NCBI GenBank assembly: GCA_003427395.1
Contig: BFEA01000654.1
Location: 279,669 to 301,327 of the forward strand
DNA: 21,659 nucleotides
Reading direction: 5' to 3'
Source of the DNA: Chara braunii
Taxonomy: Eukaryota; Streptophyta; Charophyceae; Charales; Characeae
The notes under the pieces are model-generated. The model saw only the letters and a list, made by a program, of their open reading frames with translations, did not search any database and was not told where the DNA came from. This document shows, one piece after another, positions 18,623 through 21,659 of this stretch. Every line of letters starts with the position of its first letter. Within the stretch, counting starts at the first letter, position 1. Position numbers and translations under genes: made by a program.

Positions 18623-18771
18623 CCATCGATAGGATGAGCAACGCACGGGCGAACAGGTAAGCCTCCAGCCCGGCGGCTGGCCTCAACCTACTTCCATCGA
18701 TAGGATGAGCAAAATCGATGAATCTTCCGCTAGAACATGGACATATACACTACTTCACGTGTGTGTGTGTG

Positions 18772-18823
<52 letters not shown>

Positions 18824-18854
18824 ACCAACCTTGGCGAAGGTTGCCGCCGACGTG

Positions 18855-18927
<73 letters not shown>
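18576..18927. repeat. Three (GA)n microsatellites with (GT)n and a 21-bp direct repeat
   Basis: (GA)n runs lie at 18576-18618, 18774-18822 and 18871-18927; (GT)n runs at 18759-18770 and 18852-18869 precede the second and third. The 21-bp sequence TTCCATCGATAGGATGAGCA(A) occurs at 18621-18641 and 18692-18712. Arg-Glu repeat ORFs here are artefacts. GA tracts upstream of plant genes can be bound by BBR/BPC factors (family knowledge); a link to HPPD is speculative. Confidence 0.95.
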
Positions 18928-18929
<2 letters not shown>

Positions 18930-19382
18930 GCTACGGATTGCGAAGTTCATGCTGCGTAGGGACTAGGCAGCAGGAAGAATGCACCATTTGCTTGAGTTGT
19001 GATAAGAGTTCTTTCAGCTGTGAACTTGTAATTACTTCAACCTGTGTTCTAAAATGATCAGGACATATACGACATTCGATCTTAGCCAAAAGGCCGAGAA
19101 AGGTATCTTGTGCGTCTATAATTATTAAATTAAACAGTAAGGAACAGCTAGATCGTTGGTACACCCACGAACTGTTGAAATAAAGATGCCCAGAATAACA
19201 TAATTTTGGATTACCAGATGGCCAGAATAACGTAATTCTGGATTACCTGGGGCCGGTCAGCTTCAATGATGGTATCTCGAGGCCGCCACCCTTTTTCAAG
19301 AAGGAAAATTAAACAGTAATCAACAGCTACATCCTACCAGTAAGTCCTGTCCTTTCTCCTGTTTTGCTTTGTGTCTCCACAG
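18657..19382 (+). other. Candidate 5'-UTR intron of HPPD
   Basis: The 3' splice site is strong: an uninterrupted pyrimidine-rich run (about 19345-19380) ending CCACAG at 19382, 119 bases before the HPPD ATG. A donor CAG/GTAAGC lies at 18657, giving a 726-base intron; the stronger AG/GTAAGT at 16006 would give a 3.4-kb intron covering the pyrimidine-rich region. The acceptor is well supported by sequence, but the choice of donor is a guess. Confidence 0.4.
19049..19106 (-). ncRNA. U2 snRNA 5'-end fragment (probable pseudogene)
   Basis: On the minus strand, starting at 19106, the first 29 bases match the conserved 5' end of U2 snRNA (ATACCTTTCTCGGCC.., ..TTTTGGCTAAGATC). About 28 further bases align without gaps but with substitutions. 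The branch-site-pairing hexamer GTAGTA is GTCGTA here. After about 19049 similarity to U2 ends: no second half of stem-loop IIa, no clear Sm site followed by stem-loops III and IV. Upstream (19107-19180) I find no plant USE (TCCCACATCG); an AT-rich run is present but not a convincing TATA box. It is therefore most likely a truncated retrocopy, lying antisense within the candidate HPPD leader intron. Confidence 0.7.
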
Positions 19383-19396
19383 ACTGACGAGAGCCG

Positions 19397-19456
19397 ATGC
19401 AAGGTCCAGACACAGACTGACCATAACTGATGCAAGGTCCAATCTTCTACTGCTAA
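19397..19456 (+). promoter_or_regulatory. Two short uORFs in the HPPD leader
   Basis: ATG at 19397 opens a 7-codon ORF closed by TGA 19418-19420. ATG at 19430 opens an 8-codon ORF closed by TAA 19454-19456. Both start MQGP because they come from a local duplication (GATGCAAGGTCCA twice). Both end before the HPPD start at 19502, 46 nt after the second stop, compatible with translational control by reinitiation if this leader is transcribed. Confidence 0.4.
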
Positions 19457-19501
19457 TTCATCAGGAAAAGGCACAGTAGTTGGTGTTTTTGCTTCTCGAA
19501 A

Positions 19502-21022
19502 ATGTCATTTGCTGTAGCTCATTCGGCATTCCCGATGCTGTCGACAAGCATGGGACCATCTGGGAACGGCATGGCAAATGGAGGCGCAGAAACAAGGGCA
19601 AGCGCACCCGTCCTCAGCAGCAAGACTCAGTCCCTGACCACACAAGACCCACGCAAGCCAGCTCTGGATGCGGATACAACGAAGACAGTCCCACAGAAAC
19701 TGGTGGGACATAAGAACTTTGTCAGGGAGAACCTGAAGTCGGACCGGTTCGTGGTGAAAGGGTTCCATCATTTGGAGTTTTACTGTGGTGATGCTCTCAA
19801 TGTGAGTCATAGGTTTGCGTGGGCGATGGGCATGCGTGAAACCGTGCTGTCGAACCTCACGACGGGTAATCACCTTTACAGCAGTCGTGTGCTCCAATCT
19901 GGCGACATCACCTTTGTCTTCACAGCACCCTATTCCAAGCAGTTATGTGCCAAGGAGCTCTCCGCAGTGGAGCAGGGGCAAGATGGTTTACCAGCTGTTC
20001 CGCATCCTCATTTCAATCCAGAGAATGCTCGTTCCTTCTTTGACAAGCATGGAGTAGCTGTGGCTGCTGTTGGGCTTCTTGTTGGGGATGCAGCAACCGC
20101 CTATGAAGAGAGCACCAAACATGGTGGCATTGGCATGCTCAAGCCCGTACGTCTTGTCGATGCAACCACTGGTGGAGTGATGGACATATCAGAGGTGGTG
20201 CTGTACGGAGATGTTGTGCTTCGTTACGTGAGCACCCCGGAGTTGCCCTCTGATGATGAGAGCATGGATGACGAGCAGCCGCCGCGAGAAGGTCTCAAGC
20301 CCTTTCAAGGTCCCTTCCTTCCCAACTACCGACCTGTGGAGGCACCCATTTGCACACTTGGGTTGACCAATATCGACCATGTTGTCGGCAACGTACCCCA
20401 GCTCCTGCCTGCAGTCCAGTACATTGCAAACATGACAGGTTTCCACGAGTTCGCTGAGTTTGTTGCAGAGGACGTCGGAACCGTTGACAGCGGACTGAAC
20501 AGCATGGTGATGGCAGACAACAGCGAGAAGGTGCTCATGCCAGTCAATGAGCCAACGTTTGGGACAAAGCGGCAGTCCCAGATCCAAACGTACCTGGAAC
20601 ACAATGAAGGGCCCGGGGTCCAGCATATTGCCCTTGCGTGTGATGACATCTTTCATACTCTGAGGCAGATGCGAGCGAGGAGCTCGATGGGAGGATTTGA
20701 GTTCATGCCCAGAGCATCAGATGCGTACTATAAGTGCCTGCCGGAGAAGTTCGGGGAGGACCTTACGCCGGAGCAGCTACAGCAATGTAAAGAACTGGGC
20801 ATTCTAGTCGACAAGGACAATCAGGGACTGCTGCTGCAGATCTTCACAAAGCCAGTCGGCGACCGGCCAACAATCTTCATCGAGATAATTCAACGCGTCG
20901 GCTGCATGGAGGTGGACAAGGACGGCAAAGTTGCGCAGAGAGGGGGTTGCGGAGGCTTTGGCAAGGGAAATTTCTCAGAGCTATTCAAGTCGATTGAAGA
21001 GTTTGAGAAAACGTTCGACTGA
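19502..21022 (+). CDS. HPPD: 4-hydroxyphenylpyruvate dioxygenase
   Basis: 506 codons, intact and uninterrupted. The enzyme converts 4-hydroxyphenylpyruvate and O2 to homogentisate and CO2 (tyrosine catabolism; in plants, the precursor of plastoquinone and tocopherols). Two vicinal-oxygen-chelate domains are present. Iron ligands H293 (NIDHVVGNV), H375 (GVQHIALAC) and E461 (FIEIIQRVG) have spacings of 82 and 86, equal to those of the Arabidopsis enzyme (226/308/394). Other active-site residues at the same offset are S334, P347, N349, Q360, Q374, Q446, F448, F491, L494 and F495. The C terminus GGCGGFGKGNFSELFKS (481-497) is the conserved gating helix. About 40 residues precede the usual plant start of homology (KLVG, residue 66); they are rich in Ser/Ala/Thr with few acidic residues, possibly a transit peptide. 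An acidic, Pro-rich interdomain linker (about 248-285) is longer than in Arabidopsis. The start has A at -3; TAA at 19454 closes the frame upstream. There are no coding introns. Confidence 0.97.
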   Translation: MSFAVAHSAFPMLSTSMGPSGNGMANGGAETRASAPVLSSKTQSLTTQDPRKPALDADTTKTVPQKLVGHKNFVRENLKSDRFVVKGFHHLEFYCGDALNVSHRFAWAMGMRETVLSNLTTGNHLYSSRVLQSGDITFVFTAPYSKQLCAKELSAVEQGQDGLPAVPHPHFNPENARSFFDKHGVAVAAVGLLVGDAATAYEESTKHGGIGMLKPVRLVDATTGGVMDISEVVLYGDVVLRYVSTPELPSDDESMDDEQPPREGLKPFQGPFLPNYRPVEAPICTLGLTNIDHVVGNVPQLLPAVQYIANMTGFHEFAEFVAEDVGTVDSGLNSMVMADNSEKVLMPVNEPTFGTKRQSQIQTYLEHNEGPGVQHIALACDDIFHTLRQMRARSSMGGFEFMPRASDAYYKCLPEKFGEDLTPEQLQQCKELGILVDKDNQGLLLQIFTKPVGDRPTIFIEIIQRVGCMEVDKDGKVAQRGGCGGFGKGNFSELFKSIEEFEKTFD

Positions 21023-21659
21023 AGGGGAAATGTAGGAGTTTATTTAGGGGATGAAATGGAAGGAGCTAGGGGTGAGGTTGTTGATAGCAGAGTGTGAACA
21101 GAACACGGCTTTCCAATACCAATACTTTCAAATCTTCTCAGTGCACATGATGTGTGCGCAATCTGCCTGAACTGCCTGAGCTGCCTGGGCTATTTTTCTC
21201 CTCTCTATGGCGCAGTTGGCTAGGCATGTCCTTTCTCTGTATTTATTGTCAAAGTTGATGACAGCGTGGTGTATAGAACCATCTGACATGCAACATAATA
21301 ACCTGCTTAGAGCAAAGCATGCGGGAGATGATATTTAGGCTCGTGAACGCTGATTTTTGAAAGGAAGGAGTATATTATTGCTCATTCATGTTTGTTTAAC
21401 TTGTTAGTATTTCAGTGAGATATTTCATTTCTAGTTTCAGTAGAACTAATCATTATTGGATCGGGGCCCTCGGGGGAATAATTGCCTCTTGGACATGTCT
21501 GTGTGAGGATTGAGCCCTCAAGTAGGGGCCTTGCCATGATGTACATGTTCTGGGCTAAGGCCCCAGCAAGCCTAGTGCCCGCCCTAAGTGAAGGCGGGCC
21601 AGCAAATCAACAAGAGCCCTCTGTGCCAACATTTCACGAAGTGGGGTCTATACAGTTGC
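21023..21659. other. HPPD 3' flank with GC-rich inverted repeats
   Basis: No gene is seen. No canonical AATAAA is visible in the first 300 bases, so the polyadenylation site cannot be placed. Two inverted repeats lie near the end: GGGGCCTT 21525-21532 with AAGGCCCC 21557-21564, and GCCCGCC 21577-21583 with GGCGGGC 21593-21599. The last 200 bases differ in composition from the AT-rich stretch before them and may be the edge of another repeat element. Confidence 0.5.

Noticed and set aside
18705-18966. Arg-Glu (or Leu-Ser) repeat proteins
   Set aside because: Pure translation of (GA)n and (GT)n microsatellites.
20189-20656. 155-codon minus-strand ORF within HPPD
   Set aside because: Antisense shadow of a strongly conserved enzyme coding region.

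Overview
The window looks like nuclear DNA from a plant-lineage eukaryote, most likely a streptophyte (charophycean, Chara-like) alga. The grounds are a plant-type 4-hydroxyphenylpyruvate dioxygenase gene, very high repeat content, GC-balanced DNA with A-tracts and microsatellites, and a Penelope-like retroelement of the kind known from green algae. The species assignment is inference. Only one intact protein gene is convincing; nearly everything else is mobile DNA and its debris.

Layout. Bases 1-167 are left flank with a perfect 15-bp hairpin. From 168 to 15701 there is a tandem array of about 2.5-2.75 kb repeat units: unit 1 168-2614, unit 2 9502-11991, unit 3 12012-14766, and unit 4 14790-15701, which is truncated. 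Each complete unit carries one or two foldback (MITE-like) elements, a minus-strand retropepsin relic, a GC-richer non-coding block, and a minus-strand poly(A)-tailed retroposed segment. Three single-N scars inside exact 58- or 94-bp duplications mark probable assembly joins in units 2 and 3.

Units 1 and 2 are separated by a Penelope-like element (PLE), 2615-9474. It has two directly repeated pseudo-LTRs (2648-3967 and 8206-9474) and a decayed single ORF between them. The ORF order is zinc knuckle, charged region, SAP-like motif, GIY-YIG endonuclease, linker, reverse transcriptase. The endonuclease therefore precedes the RT, the permuted order of the Chlamys/Naiad-type PLEs. Each pseudo-LTR holds a well-formed type I hammerhead ribozyme in the sense orientation (3649-3702 and 9196-9243). 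This is the most interesting finding in the window. The same site is unoccupied at the unit 2/3 and unit 3/4 boundaries, which defines the insertion.

From 15702 to about 18560 the DNA is strongly pyrimidine-biased on the plus strand, with short tandem repeats and no credible gene. GA/GT microsatellites follow (18576-18927), then an antisense 5' fragment of U2 snRNA (19049-19106), and a strong 3' splice site at 19382 that probably ends a 5'-UTR intron. The leader after it contains two short related upstream ORFs. The HPPD coding sequence (19502-21022) is uninterrupted and keeps all the active-site residues. The last 640 bases are 3' flank with GC-rich inverted repeats.

The genes do not form a functional unit together. 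HPPD is a host metabolic gene (tyrosine degradation, and plastoquinone and tocopherol precursor supply) lying next to a repeat array invaded by a retroelement.
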